A DNA stretch of 64,000 nucleotides from Alkalinema pantanalense (GTDB taxonomy: Bacteria > Cyanobacteriota > Cyanobacteriia > Leptolyngbyales > Leptolyngbyaceae), in the NCBI RefSeq assembly GCF_050753345.1, contig NZ_JBLZFX010000004.1, positions 1 to 64,000 on the forward strand, given 5' to 3'. Shown here piece after piece: positions 16,437-25,082 of the stretch. The position numbers and the translations under genes were made by a program. How positions within the stretch are numbered: the first letter of the stretch is position 1; the number at the start of each line of letters is the position of its first letter. The notes beneath the pieces are model-generated. The model ran no database searches and was not told where the DNA came from. It worked only from the letters and a program-made list of their open reading frames with translations.

Positions 16437-17885
16437 TTACAGTGTTGGCCGTTTCTGGTGCCAGTCTGTAGACTGCTCATAGGCATAGGCGGTGTGAAAT
16501 ACCTGATCTTCCCGCAATACATTTCCAATGATCTGCAAACCGATCGGTAAGCCATTGGAATCGATGCCACAGGGCAAGCTCAGACCGGGTAATCCGGCGA
16601 GGTTTACCGGAATCGTCATTAAGTCATCCAAGTACATGCTGAGCGGATCGGACATCTTATCGCCGATCTTGAACGCAGTGGTCGGTGCCGTAGGCGAAAC
16701 CAAGACATCCACTTTTTCAAAGGCCGCTTCAAAATCCTGTTTAATCAAGGTGCGTACCTTTTGAGCCTTGAGGTAATAGGCGTCGTAATATCCCGCAGAT
16801 AGGGCGTAGGTTCCAATCATGATCCGCCGCTTCACCTCAGCGCCAAAGCCCTCGGCTCTTGTGCGGGTATACATCTCCATCAAGTCTTCCGCATCTTCTA
16901 CGCGGCGGCCATAGCGTACACCGTCATAGCGGGCCAGGTTAGCCGATGCTTCCGACGGCGCAATGATGTAGTAGGCCGAGATGCCATACCGGAAGCGAGG
17001 GCAGGAAATATCAATGATTTCTGCGCCCAGGTCTTTGAGTTGCTGAATGGCTTTTTGGATTGCTTCCGCCACTTCCGGGTTCAAGCCTTCCCCAAAAGTT
17101 TCTTGAATGACGCCAACTTTTTTACCCTTCAGATCGGTCTTGAGGTACTGGGTATAGTCTGGAACTTCGACTTTGAGGCTGGTGGAGTCCTTCGGGTCAT
17201 AGCCCGCGATCGTCCCAAGCATGATTGCCGCATCTTCCACTGTGGTGGAAAAGGGGCCAATCTGATCCAAGGAGGAGGCAAAGGCGACTAGACCATAGCG
17301 GGACACTAAGCCGTAGGTGGGTTTCAGGCCGACAATGCCGCAGAATGAAGCGGGTTGACGGATGGAGCCACCGGTATCGGAGCCGAGGGACAGTGGGGCT
17401 TCTCCAGCAGCCACAGCTGAGGCCGATCCACCGGAAGATCCACCGGGAACTCGATCGAGATCCCAGGGGTTGGCGGTTTTTTGGAAGGCGGAGGTTTCCG
17501 TGGAGCCGCCCATGGCAAACTCGTCCATGTTAGTTTTGCCCACCATGACCATGTCTGCATCCAGCAGCTTCTGGTTCACCGTCGCGTCGTAGGGCGGGAC
17601 AAAGTTTTCTAGGATGCGGGAAGCACAGGTGGTGCGTACGTCTTTGGTGCAAATGTTATCCTTGACCGCGATCGGAATGCCCGCCAGTAGCCCGATTTCT
17701 TCACCAGCAGCAATTTTGGCATCCACGGCCTTGGCTTGTTCCAGCGCCCGATCGCCCGTCACCATTAAGAAACTCTGGACCTTGCCATCTACGGCTTCAA
17801 TCCGATCGAGAGCTGCTTGAGTGATTTCCACCGCCGATCGTTCTTTTTTGACAAGCTGTTCGTGTAGCTCACGAATGGATGCCAT
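16437..17885 (-). CDS. gatA: Asp-tRNA(Asn)/Glu-tRNA(Gln) amidotransferase subunit A
   Basis: GatA is the amidase subunit of the GatCAB complex, which releases ammonia from glutamine to convert Glu-tRNA(Gln) or Asp-tRNA(Asn) to the correct aminoacyl-tRNA. The 482-residue length is standard. The amidase signature is complete: catalytic Lys in IAVKDNICT, the Gly/Ser-rich stretch VPGGSSGGSASAVAAGEAP, and SDTGGSIRQPASFCG with the cis-Ser and nucleophile Ser. The C-terminus has the family segment NLAGLPGLSLPCG. The ATG at 17885 gives the usual MASIRELHEQL start. gatB and gatC are not in the window. An intrinsic terminator follows. Confidence 0.97.
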   Translation of the reverse strand: MASIRELHEQLVKKERSAVEITQAALDRIEAVDGKVQSFLMVTGDRALEQAKAVDAKIAAGEEIGLLAGIPIAVKDNICTKDVRTTCASRILENFVPPYDATVNQKLLDADMVMVGKTNMDEFAMGGSTETSAFQKTANPWDLDRVPGGSSGGSASAVAAGEAPLSLGSDTGGSIRQPASFCGIVGLKPTYGLVSRYGLVAFASSLDQIGPFSTTVEDAAIMLGTIAGYDPKDSTSLKVEVPDYTQYLKTDLKGKKVGVIQETFGEGLNPEVAEAIQKAIQQLKDLGAEIIDISCPRFRYGISAYYIIAPSEASANLARYDGVRYGRRVEDAEDLMEMYTRTRAEGFGAEVKRRIMIGTYALSAGYYDAYYLKAQKVRTLIKQDFEAAFEKVDVLVSPTAPTTAFKIGDKMSDPLSMYLDDLMTIPVNLAGLPGLSLPCGIDSNGLPIGLQIIGNVLREDQVFHTAYAYEQSTDWHQKRPTL

Positions 17886-18011
17886 TGTTATGTCCTCTAT
17901 CTTCTGATGCGCGTCCAGCTTACCAGTATAGGAGGAATTGGCCTGGAAGAATCGATGCAGAACGATAGGAAACCCACCCTAATAGGGACTATCTCCTAAG
18001 TCCGTCGTTGA

Positions 18012-18701
18012 TTAACCAATGATGAAATTTTTCCAGAGAATAATTAGCTGTTTCAGCCAGTCCTTGAAGGGGAGTAGATAATAGGCCGTGATGACCCCTC
18101 CAAAGAAACCGAAGAGATGACTTTCCCACGCTACGTTGTTGGCGACGATCGGAGTCATTCCCCAAACCAGGGTGTTGCCAAAATTCCAAGTATTTTTTTC
18201 CCCGGTCAGTCGTGGGAAAACAATCATCTCTCCAAAAAAGAAAGAAAATACAATCAAACTAAAGAAAATAGCTGAAAAGGCATCTTTAGCGACCACAATC
18301 TGGGTAAGAAGAAAGCCCAAATAGCCTGTAATAACACCACTAGCACCGATGTAGCTTGCTTTGGCTCGACCAAAACACCACCCTAAAAAACCGGAGACTA
18401 ACAAAGTTGTGATTGAAACAACAGCAAAATCGCTGGGGTCGCGAAGAACTACAAGTCCGCCAAGGAGTAGATAGTATTTGGTATTGCCCACAAGATGGGC
18501 CCAATCTCCGTGGAGAAAGGGGGCGAGGGGGATGCGAAATAGACTCCAAAAATCCCGTGGATAAACGCCGAAGCGGTTGAGCTGCCAATTAAAAAAGCCA
18601 CCATTGATGATGCTGACGAGCCATGCAATCACAAGAAGGTCAAGCCACAGTCTTGCTTGGGCAAACCAGTCATTAAATGAGAGATAGATAGGATTATTCA
18701 T
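18012..18701 (-). CDS. Rhomboid family intramembrane serine protease
   Basis: This 229-residue membrane protein has about six hydrophobic segments and the rhomboid active-site set. HGDWAHLVGN (His64 to Asn73) is the HxxxN loop, GASG gives the nucleophile Ser121, and WESHLFGFFGG gives the partner His195. It begins with a hydrophobic segment at about 22-36 after a short cytoplasmic N-terminus. Rhomboids cleave transmembrane helices of client proteins within the bilayer; the client here is unknown. It lies 126 bp upstream of gatA on the same strand and is divergent from the acyl-CoA dehydrogenase-like gene. Confidence 0.9.
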   Translation of the reverse strand: MNNPIYLSFNDWFAQARLWLDLLVIAWLVSIINGGFFNWQLNRFGVYPRDFWSLFRIPLAPFLHGDWAHLVGNTKYYLLLGGLVVLRDPSDFAVVSITTLLVSGFLGWCFGRAKASYIGASGVITGYLGFLLTQIVVAKDAFSAIFFSLIVFSFFFGEMIVFPRLTGEKNTWNFGNTLVWGMTPIVANNVAWESHLFGFFGGVITAYYLLPFKDWLKQLIILWKNFIIG

Positions 18702-18756
18702 GCTTGCACCCGCAGCAGCCAGAATCTTGAGTAGTCTTGATGGAGATTGGATGGGT

Positions 18757-18786
18757 TGCGCAGTTATCGCGCAATTATTGCGCAGT
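18757..18786. promoter_or_regulatory. Palindrome and direct repeats in a divergent promoter region
   Basis: GCGCAAT-T-ATTGCGC (18769-18783) is a perfect 15-base palindrome, and TTGCGCAGT is repeated at about 18757 and 18779 around it. The site lies between the rhomboid gene (-) and the acyl-CoA dehydrogenase-like gene (+), where an operator could act on both. No regulator can be assigned. Confidence 0.35.
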
Positions 18787-18907
18787 CATCAAAGGACGAT
18801 TTATTTCTACAAGCTCTAGAGAAAGAATACCCTGGATCGGCTGAAACATGCTTGACAGGCAGAGGTTTTTTAAGATTGGCTTACCCTCAGTCGATCGTTG
18901 TTTTGCT

Positions 18908-20086
18908 ATGCACCCGCTCCTAACCCGCACAAATCAACTCTGCCAGACCTATATTGCCCCCCAAGCCCAGATTTTAGACAGTAACCCTGACGCTTTAGCC
19001 CAGGCCCTAGCCCTCCTGGGACAACAGGATCTGTTAGCCCTCAAAGCGTTCCCATCCTGGCAGGGAGCGCCGATCGATGCCCTCGTATTTGCCCAATTTC
19101 AAGAACGCTTGGCCCGATCGTCCGGGGCGTTGGCCTTTCTGCAAACTCAACATCAAAGCGCTGGGGGAATGTTGGCAAATAGTGACAATCGATCGCTACA
19201 AGCTGCTTATCTACCCAAAATGGCCCAGGGCGAAGCTTTAGTCGGTATTGCCTTTTCCCATTTACGACGGGTAGACAATCCTCCGGTAACCGCGATCGCC
19301 TTAGCTGAGGGTGAGGGCCTGAATGGCGAGGGCCTGAATGGCTATGAGATTAATGGTTCCATTCCCTGGATTACGGGCTATGGCATTTTTCAGGATTTCA
19401 TTCTGGCGGCTACTTTGCCCGATGGGTCGGCAGTCTACGGCTTGTTACCGTTGAAATCGACCACGCAAGGCACAGGTGGATCCTTGCTGCTGAGTGAACC
19501 GATGGAACTCGCTGCCATGGGTGCGGCCCAAACCGTGGTAGGGACTCTGACCCGTTGGATCTTGCCGCTGAAACGAGTGGTGACGATACGGCCTGCTGGG
19601 GCAATTCAAGCCAGCGATCGGGCCAATGTCCTCAGTCACAGCAGTTTTGCCCTAGGGTGTGCCCAAGCGGGGGTAGATTGGCTTTTGGAAATGCAGCAGC
19701 GTAAGCCTTTTTTACCGATCGCGCCGATCCATGATGCTCTCGTCACAGAACTCCACACCTGTCGCACGGAGATTTCCCAAGCTTTCACTAACCAAGACTC
19801 AAGACATGATTTAACCCAGGATTTTGAGTCACAATTATCCCTACGGGTTTGGGCGATCGATCTGGCGTTACGCTGTACCCAAGCGGCGGTGGTTGCTTCG
19901 AGTGGGGCTGCCAATCAGAGCAGTCACCCAGCCAATCGTCTTTATCGAGAAGCGTTGGTCTGGAGTGTTGCAGGCCAAACGCCAGATGTGATGACCGCGA
20001 CGCTCCAGCGCATTGCTGAACGATCAACCTCAATTTCAGGTTGGCAAATTCCTGGAAATCACGCTGTCGTTGGGGGCGTTATCTAG
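18908..20086 (+). CDS. Acyl-CoA dehydrogenase-like flavoprotein
   Basis: The 392-residue product follows the acyl-CoA dehydrogenase layout: an N-terminal helical domain (Gln/Leu/Ala-rich, to ~120), a middle beta domain with YEINGSIPWITGYGIFQDFILAA, the counterpart of the FAD-binding WITN segment, and a C-terminal helical domain (VLSHSSFALGCAQAGVDWLLEM to the end). The start is set at the ATG at 18908 (MHPLLTRTNQ); an earlier in-frame ATG at 18848 adds 20 residues without family likeness. A short repeat (GEGLNGEGLNG) lies near 137-148. Most cyanobacteria lack a full beta-oxidation pathway, so the substrate is uncertain and the catalytic Glu could not be placed. The following gene begins 3 bp after this stop. 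Confidence 0.78.
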   Translation: MHPLLTRTNQLCQTYIAPQAQILDSNPDALAQALALLGQQDLLALKAFPSWQGAPIDALVFAQFQERLARSSGALAFLQTQHQSAGGMLANSDNRSLQAAYLPKMAQGEALVGIAFSHLRRVDNPPVTAIALAEGEGLNGEGLNGYEINGSIPWITGYGIFQDFILAATLPDGSAVYGLLPLKSTTQGTGGSLLLSEPMELAAMGAAQTVVGTLTRWILPLKRVVTIRPAGAIQASDRANVLSHSSFALGCAQAGVDWLLEMQQRKPFLPIAPIHDALVTELHTCRTEISQAFTNQDSRHDLTQDFESQLSLRVWAIDLALRCTQAAVVASSGAANQSSHPANRLYREALVWSVAGQTPDVMTATLQRIAERSTSISGWQIPGNHAVVGGVI

Positions 20087-20089
20087 CCC

Positions 20090-20656
20090 ATGATGGATAT
20101 CGACTTGGATAAAATTCCACTGGATAAAATTCAATCAGACGCTTGGGGCATGATGCAAAAATTGCTTGCTGGAATGGTCGGGATGGTTCCTTTCTTCCTC
20201 ACTGCACAGACTACTCTTGCAGGCCCGATTTTGCCTGGGCGCTGCCACATGGGTACCTGCTGGGACAGTCAGTTCATCAGTAAAACGGTGATGGAGAAAA
20301 CCGATCGCGGTACCCTGTACCGTATCCAGATTGCCCATCGTTCCTGGCCCATGGAAACCGAACCATCCGATAACTTTGGTGAACCGCAAACGAACTACGT
20401 CTACTGTTCTACGCAAAAGCCTGCCTACATCTTTGAAAGTGATGGCACCGTCTATGCCCACCTGCTGAATCCCGGTGGGGACTGGTTCGGCTATAACCAA
20501 GGCGATTATCCCGTTTACTGGGCCACCTGCCATAACTTCGTCGGCCCAGACTTTTTCTCCGACGAGATGACCGAAAAAGCCCGCAGCTTGGGCTATCCCT
20601 TAGACCTTCCGTCAGAGCAAATTGAACTCACCAAGGTGACGGACATTCTGGAGTAG
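20090..20656 (+). CDS. Conserved hypothetical, probably exported protein
   Basis: I do not recognise this 188-residue protein. Its N-terminal ~22 residues are charged, followed by a hydrophobic stretch (about 26-44, LLAGMVGMVPFFLTAQTTLAG) that could be a signal peptide if translation begins at an internal ATG near residue 21 or 29. The rest has no obvious membrane segment and is rich in Cys, Tyr, Trp and Gly (GRCHMGTCWD, YVYCSTQKP, YWATCHNF), suggesting a small folded extracytoplasmic domain with disulfides. It starts 3 bp after the acyl-CoA dehydrogenase-like gene, which points to a shared mRNA and perhaps translational coupling. Confidence 0.65.
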   Translation: MMDIDLDKIPLDKIQSDAWGMMQKLLAGMVGMVPFFLTAQTTLAGPILPGRCHMGTCWDSQFISKTVMEKTDRGTLYRIQIAHRSWPMETEPSDNFGEPQTNYVYCSTQKPAYIFESDGTVYAHLLNPGGDWFGYNQGDYPVYWATCHNFVGPDFFSDEMTEKARSLGYPLDLPSEQIELTKVTDILE

Positions 20657-20723
20657 CATCTAGTGCCACGTACCGACCTTAGCCGCTCTCATTTAGCCGC
20701 TTTCATGTAGTCACTCTGTCTTA

Positions 20724-20742
20724 GGGGCTCTGTCTTAGCCCC
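20724..20742. terminator. Possible shared hairpin between convergent genes
   Basis: GGGGCT (20724-20729) pairs with AGCCCC (20737-20742) over a short loop. The right arm overlaps the stop codon of the DUF151 gene. A 16-bp imperfect tandem repeat (TTAGCCGCTYTCAT) lies just before it. No clear T-tract is present. Confidence 0.3.
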
Positions 20743-21238
20743 CACTGGCGTCAAAGCGACTCCGCTCAATCAATTGAGAGGGACTTAAGTTGGCTACAAA
20801 ATCCCGGAAGGCTTGGCGTTCGGCTTCATCAGCATCCCGATCGACCGGAATTGAAGCATCTGCCACCACTTCTTCCATGACCCAAATGGGAGCCCCGGCT
20901 CGGAGGGCTAAGGCGATCGCGTCGCTGGGTCGTGCATCAATTTCCCGTTTCAGTTCACCCTGTTTGACAATCAGCAGCGCGTAGAAGGTGCTGTCCTTGA
21001 GGGCATGGATGACGACGCGATCCAATGCCATATCCCAAGCATCCAGCAAATTAACAAATAGATCATGCGTTCCAGGCCGGGGCGGTGTAATATTGCGCAT
21101 TACACTCCCGATCGCCTTCGCTTGATCCTCCCCAATGTAAATCGGTAACGCTCGACGACCTGTACCATCTTCGAGCAGGACGATCGGACTTCGGGTTGCT
21201 GCATCCACCGCGATCGTCGTCACTTTCATTTCGATCAT
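20735..21238 (-). CDS. Bifunctional nuclease family protein (DUF151)
   Basis: The 167-residue protein shows the DUF151 pattern: an opening strand MKVTTIAVDAATRSPIVLLED, RALPIYIGEDQAKAI, a central TPPRPGTHDLFVNLLDA, and EIDARPSDAIALALRAGAPIW. Relatives, including plant bifunctional nucleases and bacterial DUF151 proteins, have been linked to nuclease activity and stress responses, but the biochemical role in cyanobacteria is poorly fixed. Length is typical, and no signal peptide is visible. It converges with the hypothetical gene at its 3' end and is followed upstream by a 438-base AT-rich gap. Confidence 0.9.
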   Translation of the reverse strand: MIEMKVTTIAVDAATRSPIVLLEDGTGRRALPIYIGEDQAKAIGSVMRNITPPRPGTHDLFVNLLDAWDMALDRVVIHALKDSTFYALLIVKQGELKREIDARPSDAIALALRAGAPIWVMEEVVADASIPVDRDADEAERQAFRDFVANLSPSQLIERSRFDASGG

Positions 21239-21676
21239 AGATCTCGCCTCAAGAACACCCGTCGCAAACGAAGCTTATCTATATAGACTAATTATCAACG
21301 TTGTCTGAATCTTGCGTTGGGGGCTACGCATGGAGAGATCCTTAGATGATGAATCTATTTTCCACATCCCAGAAATCCCTGAACTTAATCCTAAATGATT
21401 CCTTAGAGAATTTGCCAAAATAAAAAAGACTTCTTACTTTCATTAAACTAAATCCAAGAAATATCAAGCGATGACTTTCTTGGGTGTGACATTAGAGCGT
21501 AAATTAAACTTCAAATTGTTTGAGCGGCATTACCAAAAGATTACATTGCCTAGGGGGCGATCGCGAAGTGGAATCCCAACAGTAACCGCAGAAAGGTCAC
21601 CACCAGAAATGTGATCAAAAAAACGTGATCAAAAAAAATTGCTACGCTATTCACCTTTTGGGATCAAATCAAAATT
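21239..21676. other. Intergenic region between DUF151 gene and ribE
   Basis: A 438-base AT-rich gap between divergent genes. An A-rich direct repeat (GTGATCAAAAAAA, near 21611 and 21626) lies just upstream of ribE. No FMN-riboswitch-like sequence and no small gene were recognised. Confidence 0.35.
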
Positions 21677-22381
21677 GTGTTTACAGGATTAATCCAGGAC
21701 GTTGGCACGTTACAGACCCTTGACCCTGAGCATGTGGAAATTACTTGTTCAGAGAATTCCGTGATTCTCCAAGGCTTAGAACTGGGTGACAGTGTGGCCG
21801 TGGATGGCATTTGCCTGACAGTGGTGAAAATTTTGCCGATCGGGTTTATTGCCGATGTCTCTCCAGAAACGATGCGTCGCACCGCCCTTGGCCATAATGA
21901 GGGGCGGATCAAACGGGTCAATTTAGAAACTTCTTTGCGGATCGGCAGTAAGCTCGGTGGCCATTTTGTCACGGGGCATGTGGATGGGGTTGGGTATTTC
22001 CAATCCGCTGTACAGGCTGCCACCTCCTGGGATATTACGTTTACGACCGAAAGTGACACCGTTGCCCGATACATCCTTTCCAAGGGCAGTGTGGCGGTCA
22101 ATGGCATTAGTTTGACCGTAGCCGATTGTAATTTGGAAGGGACGCGCTTTAGTGTGGCGGTCATTCCCCATACCTACACCGCTACAAATTTGTGTCACCT
22201 GCAACCGGGAAGTTGGGTCAATCTGGAAGGAGATATTTTAGGTAAATACGTCGAAAAATTTCTGCGTAGCGATCGCCTGTCTCCCAATACTGCGTTGGGC
22301 CAACGATCGGGAAATGGCCATGCCTTAACTAACGATGCAGCCATTTCCACCGATTTCCTAGCAGAACACGGTTATCTCTAG
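21677..22381 (+). CDS. ribE: Riboflavin synthase, alpha subunit
   Basis: Riboflavin synthase dismutates two molecules of 6,7-dimethyl-8-ribityllumazine into riboflavin and a pyrimidine. The 234-residue protein begins with the family signature MFTGLIQDVGTL and contains two related lumazine-binding halves, each with a GDSVAVDGICLTV / GSVAVNGISLTV strand and a GHFVTGHVDGVG or equivalent loop. Translation starts at a GTG at 21677, because the fold opens exactly there and no ATG lies upstream in frame. The C-terminal ~25 residues past KYVEKFL are a non-conserved extension. It converges with serS, and a strong hairpin lies between them. Confidence 0.96.
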   Translation: MFTGLIQDVGTLQTLDPEHVEITCSENSVILQGLELGDSVAVDGICLTVVKILPIGFIADVSPETMRRTALGHNEGRIKRVNLETSLRIGSKLGGHFVTGHVDGVGYFQSAVQAATSWDITFTTESDTVARYILSKGSVAVNGISLTVADCNLEGTRFSVAVIPHTYTATNLCHLQPGSWVNLEGDILGKYVEKFLRSDRLSPNTALGQRSGNGHALTNDAAISTDFLAEHGYL

Positions 22382-22407
22382 GTGATCGACCAAGCAAGAT
22401 AACAGCA

Positions 22408-22440
22408 GGGGACGATCGCGATATGTATTCGATCGTCCCC
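22408..22440. terminator. Bidirectional hairpin between ribE and serS
   Basis: GGGGACGATCG (22408-22418) pairs perfectly with CGATCGTCCCC (22430-22440) over an 11-base loop, giving an 11-bp GC-rich stem between two convergent genes. The plus-strand side is followed by CCAGTTTTC, a weak T-tract. Confidence 0.65.
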
Positions 22441-22490
22441 CAGTTTTCTACCGGACTACGGCTAGAACTACAACTAGAAAATGTCCTGCC

Positions 22491-23768
22491 CTACAGGACT
22501 TCCCGCTTGAGATAGGGCTGTAATGCTTCGGGAACTCGGATGGTGCCATCGGATTGTTGGTAATTTTCCAATACAGCAGCCATGGTACGGCCCACCGCCA
22601 GACCTGACCCGTTCAGAGTGTGGACAAACTGCGTACCCTTTTGCCCCGATTCCTTAAAGCGAATGTTGCCGCGACGGGCCTGGAAATCACCAAAGTTAGA
22701 GCAACTAGAAATTTCCCGATAGGTATTATTCGACGGCAGCCAGACTTCCAAGTCATAGCACTTCGCGGCACCGAACCCGATATCCCCCGTACAGAGTTCG
22801 ATCGTGCGATAGGGCAGTTTCAAGGCTTGTAGGATCGATTCGGCGCTGGCCACCAGTTTTTGGTGCTCTTCCTCGGAGGTTTCGGGCCGCACCAGCTTGA
22901 CTAGCTCAACTTTATTGAATTGGTGGAGCCGGATTAAACCGCGTGTATCCCGGCCATAGCTGCCCGCTTCCCGCCGGAAACAGGGGGTATAGGCACAGTG
23001 GTGAATCGGCAACTGGCTGCTGTCAATAATTTCATCCCGATAGAGATTGGTCACAGGCACTTCCGCCGTCGGAGCCAGCCACAGGTCATCCTCCGCACAC
23101 TTAAAGCTTTCTTCTGCAAACTTGGGCAATTGGCCCGTCGCCGTTAGCGATGTGGAGTTAATCAAAAAGGGCGGCAAGACTTCCAGGTAACCCGCTGCAA
23201 TGTGTTGATCCAGCATGAATTGGATCAATGCTCGCTCCAGTGCCGCTCCTGCACCTAACAACGCCACAAAACGGGTTTGGGCGATTTTAGTGGCCCGATC
23301 GGTGGTCAAAATCCCCAATTTTTCAGCGATTTCGTAGTGGGGTAGCACGGCATGGCTGGGTTTGTACTCATCCCCCCAGCGTCGCACTTCTACATTTTCC
23401 GTTTCGTCTTTGCCGATCGGCGTGCTGTCGCTGGGCAAATTGGGCAATTGCAGAACTAGGGCTTCAATTTGTGCCTTAATGTCCTTTTCACGCGGCTCCA
23501 GATCCGCCAATTGAGCCTTAACTTGGTTGCCTTCTTCCTTTAGCGCCACAATTTCTGGATCATCAGGTTTGCTGCCGGATTTCATTTTTTGGCCGACGAG
23601 CTTACCCACTTCGTTGCCCCGTGCTTGGAGGGCCGATCGCTGTTGTTCTAGATCACGACGCTGCTGATCCAAGTCTAGAATTGGCTGGATGTCATAGTTT
23701 CCCCCTCGCTGGGCCAACTTTTGGGTTACCAGGTCTGGATTTTCTCGCAGGAGCTTTAGGTCAAGCAC
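22491..23768 (-). CDS. serS: Seryl-tRNA synthetase
   Basis: This class II synthetase charges tRNA(Ser). The 425-residue protein has the N-terminal coiled-coil arm that grips the tRNA long arm (residues ~30-105, Gln/Glu/Lys-rich) and the catalytic core with motif 2 (CFRREAGSYGRDTRGLIRLHQF) and motif 3 (NGSGLAVGRTMAAVLENYQ). Translation starts at a GTG at 23768, which gives the usual MLDLKLLRENPDLV N-terminus. It converges with ribE. Confidence 0.97.
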   Translation of the reverse strand: MLDLKLLRENPDLVTQKLAQRGGNYDIQPILDLDQQRRDLEQQRSALQARGNEVGKLVGQKMKSGSKPDDPEIVALKEEGNQVKAQLADLEPREKDIKAQIEALVLQLPNLPSDSTPIGKDETENVEVRRWGDEYKPSHAVLPHYEIAEKLGILTTDRATKIAQTRFVALLGAGAALERALIQFMLDQHIAAGYLEVLPPFLINSTSLTATGQLPKFAEESFKCAEDDLWLAPTAEVPVTNLYRDEIIDSSQLPIHHCAYTPCFRREAGSYGRDTRGLIRLHQFNKVELVKLVRPETSEEEHQKLVASAESILQALKLPYRTIELCTGDIGFGAAKCYDLEVWLPSNNTYREISSCSNFGDFQARRGNIRFKESGQKGTQFVHTLNGSGLAVGRTMAAVLENYQQSDGTIRVPEALQPYLKREVL

Positions 23769-23979
23769 GGGTTTTTAATCAGTAAATTTGTCCATAGAAC
23801 AGGATACAAGGCGATCGGGAGAAGGCGCACGCCACAGCAGGGAATTTTGAGATTCGTGGTTCAGGTACTCCCAGTCGCGGTGCTCCACACAGAAACGATC
23901 GCAGAGCCAAATGTCCCAATTAATGAGGTGCCCAAATAGCAGTTTATGCAACCCAACTAGCTGCTTCTCAGCCCTTACT

Positions 23980-24432
23980 TCACGTTTCCTCTCCTACCTC
24001 TCCAGAATCTGATGCAAGCTGAGGCGTTGAAGGAGGAAGCGTTATCTGCGTTTCTGGAATATGCTTCGTTCCCCAAACCACCATGGCTTTCAACACTGGC
24101 TTGAGACTTTTACCATAGTCAGTCAAGAAATAATTCATCCGGCGAGAATGGCTGCTGTAGCGGTGTTTTTCCACTAAGCCGAATTCTTCCAGCATCTTTA
24201 AACGGTTGGTCAAAATATTTGTCGAAATGCCTTCTGGTGATTCTAAAAACTCTTCAAATCGCTGCTTGTTGAAAAACAACATGTCGCGAATGATTAATAA
24301 CGTCCAACGATCGCCAATGAGATCCAAAGTACAGGCAATGGGACAGGCCGATCGAGGCTCAGGTGGCATAGGCACAGACACAATTGAACGGGATTGAACG
24401 GTTTCAGGCAAATCGCTCTCAATGACTTGCAT
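23980..24432 (-). CDS. HxlR family transcriptional regulator
   Basis: The 150-residue protein carries a winged helix typical of HxlR: CPIACTLDLIGDRWTLLIIRDMLF, then RFEEFLESPEGISTNILTNRLKMLEEFGLVEKHRYSSHSRRMNYFLTDYGKSL. The conserved Cys before the first helix, which is redox-sensitive in some HxlR/HypR members, is present (ACPIACT). The N-terminal ~25 residues and the acidic C-terminus are variable. It is divergent from a cupin gene with only 57 bp between the start codons, and a near-palindrome sits in that gap, so it probably represses itself and the cupin gene. The signal is unknown. Confidence 0.92.
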   Translation of the reverse strand: MQVIESDLPETVQSRSIVSVPMPPEPRSACPIACTLDLIGDRWTLLIIRDMLFFNKQRFEEFLESPEGISTNILTNRLKMLEEFGLVEKHRYSSHSRRMNYFLTDYGKSLKPVLKAMVVWGTKHIPETQITLPPSTPQLASDSGEVGEET

Positions 24433-24465
24433 TATACAAGCTAAGTTGATAGAGTCTAACTTGTA
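24425..24465. promoter_or_regulatory. Candidate HxlR operator between divergent genes
   Basis: TACAAGCTA (24435-24443) and TAACTTGTA (24457-24465) form an inverted repeat with one mismatch in nine and a 13-base spacer. Another ACTTG half-site lies at 24426-24430, overlapping the regulator's start codon. The site lies immediately upstream of the HxlR ATG and ends 25 bp before the cupin ATG. Confidence 0.5.
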
Positions 24466-24489
24466 AATTGCAATTCAAAAGTGATCTAA

Positions 24490-25074
24490 ATGCATTCTTC
24501 CTCCGCCACAAATCAATCCCAGGCAGACTCCCCTGATGCAAGTTCGTCTCCTGCAAATGCGTCTCCTGCAAATGCGTCTGGTGCAGAAACGATGCCTAGT
24601 GCTGTGCAAATACTTCCAGAGGCAGCTCAAACTCTTCAAGGGGACAATTTTTCAGCGTTGCTACTCGATCGGTGGCAATCTTTGGAGCAAGCGACATTTA
24701 ATTTGATAACCCGCAACTTCAAGGTGCAAGGCAAGTTATTTCTAAAAGAATTGCTGGGTCTGACCGGAGCAGAAATTTCCCTGAATGTGATGCCTCCTGG
24801 TGGAGCAGTGCCCTTCTACCACAAGCATCAGCAGAGCGAGGAGATTTACCTGTTCATCCAAGGTCAAGGAGAGTTTCAGGTAGATGGAGAGTGTTTTGCT
24901 GTGCAGGCCGGCTCAGTGGTGCGGGTGGCCCCAGACGGTGAGCGGTGCTGGCGAAATACGGGGGCCGATATGTTGGTGGCGATCGTGGTGCAGGTACTAC
25001 AAAAGTCCTATGAATCTATTCACACGATCGTGGATGGGGTTGCTATTGACAAGCCAGTGGTTTGGACGGACTAG
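24490..25074 (+). CDS. Cupin domain-containing protein
   Basis: The 194-residue protein has a disordered Ser/Ala/Pro N-terminus (~1-45) with a small repeat (SPANA twice), then a cupin-2 barrel. The metal-binding motif 1 is recognisable in GGAVPFYHKHQQSEEIYLFIQGQGEFQVDG (two His and a Glu), and motif 2 in GSVVRVAPDGERCWRNTG, where the usual His is not obvious. Such proteins range from sugar isomerases to quercetinase-like dioxygenases and sensor proteins; the substrate is unknown here. It is divergent from the HxlR regulator, the likely controller, and converges with aat. Confidence 0.85.
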   Translation: MHSSSATNQSQADSPDASSSPANASPANASGAETMPSAVQILPEAAQTLQGDNFSALLLDRWQSLEQATFNLITRNFKVQGKLFLKELLGLTGAEISLNVMPPGGAVPFYHKHQQSEEIYLFIQGQGEFQVDGECFAVQAGSVVRVAPDGERCWRNTGADMLVAIVVQVLQKSYESIHTIVDGVAIDKPVVWTD

Positions 25075-25082
25075 AAAGTTGA

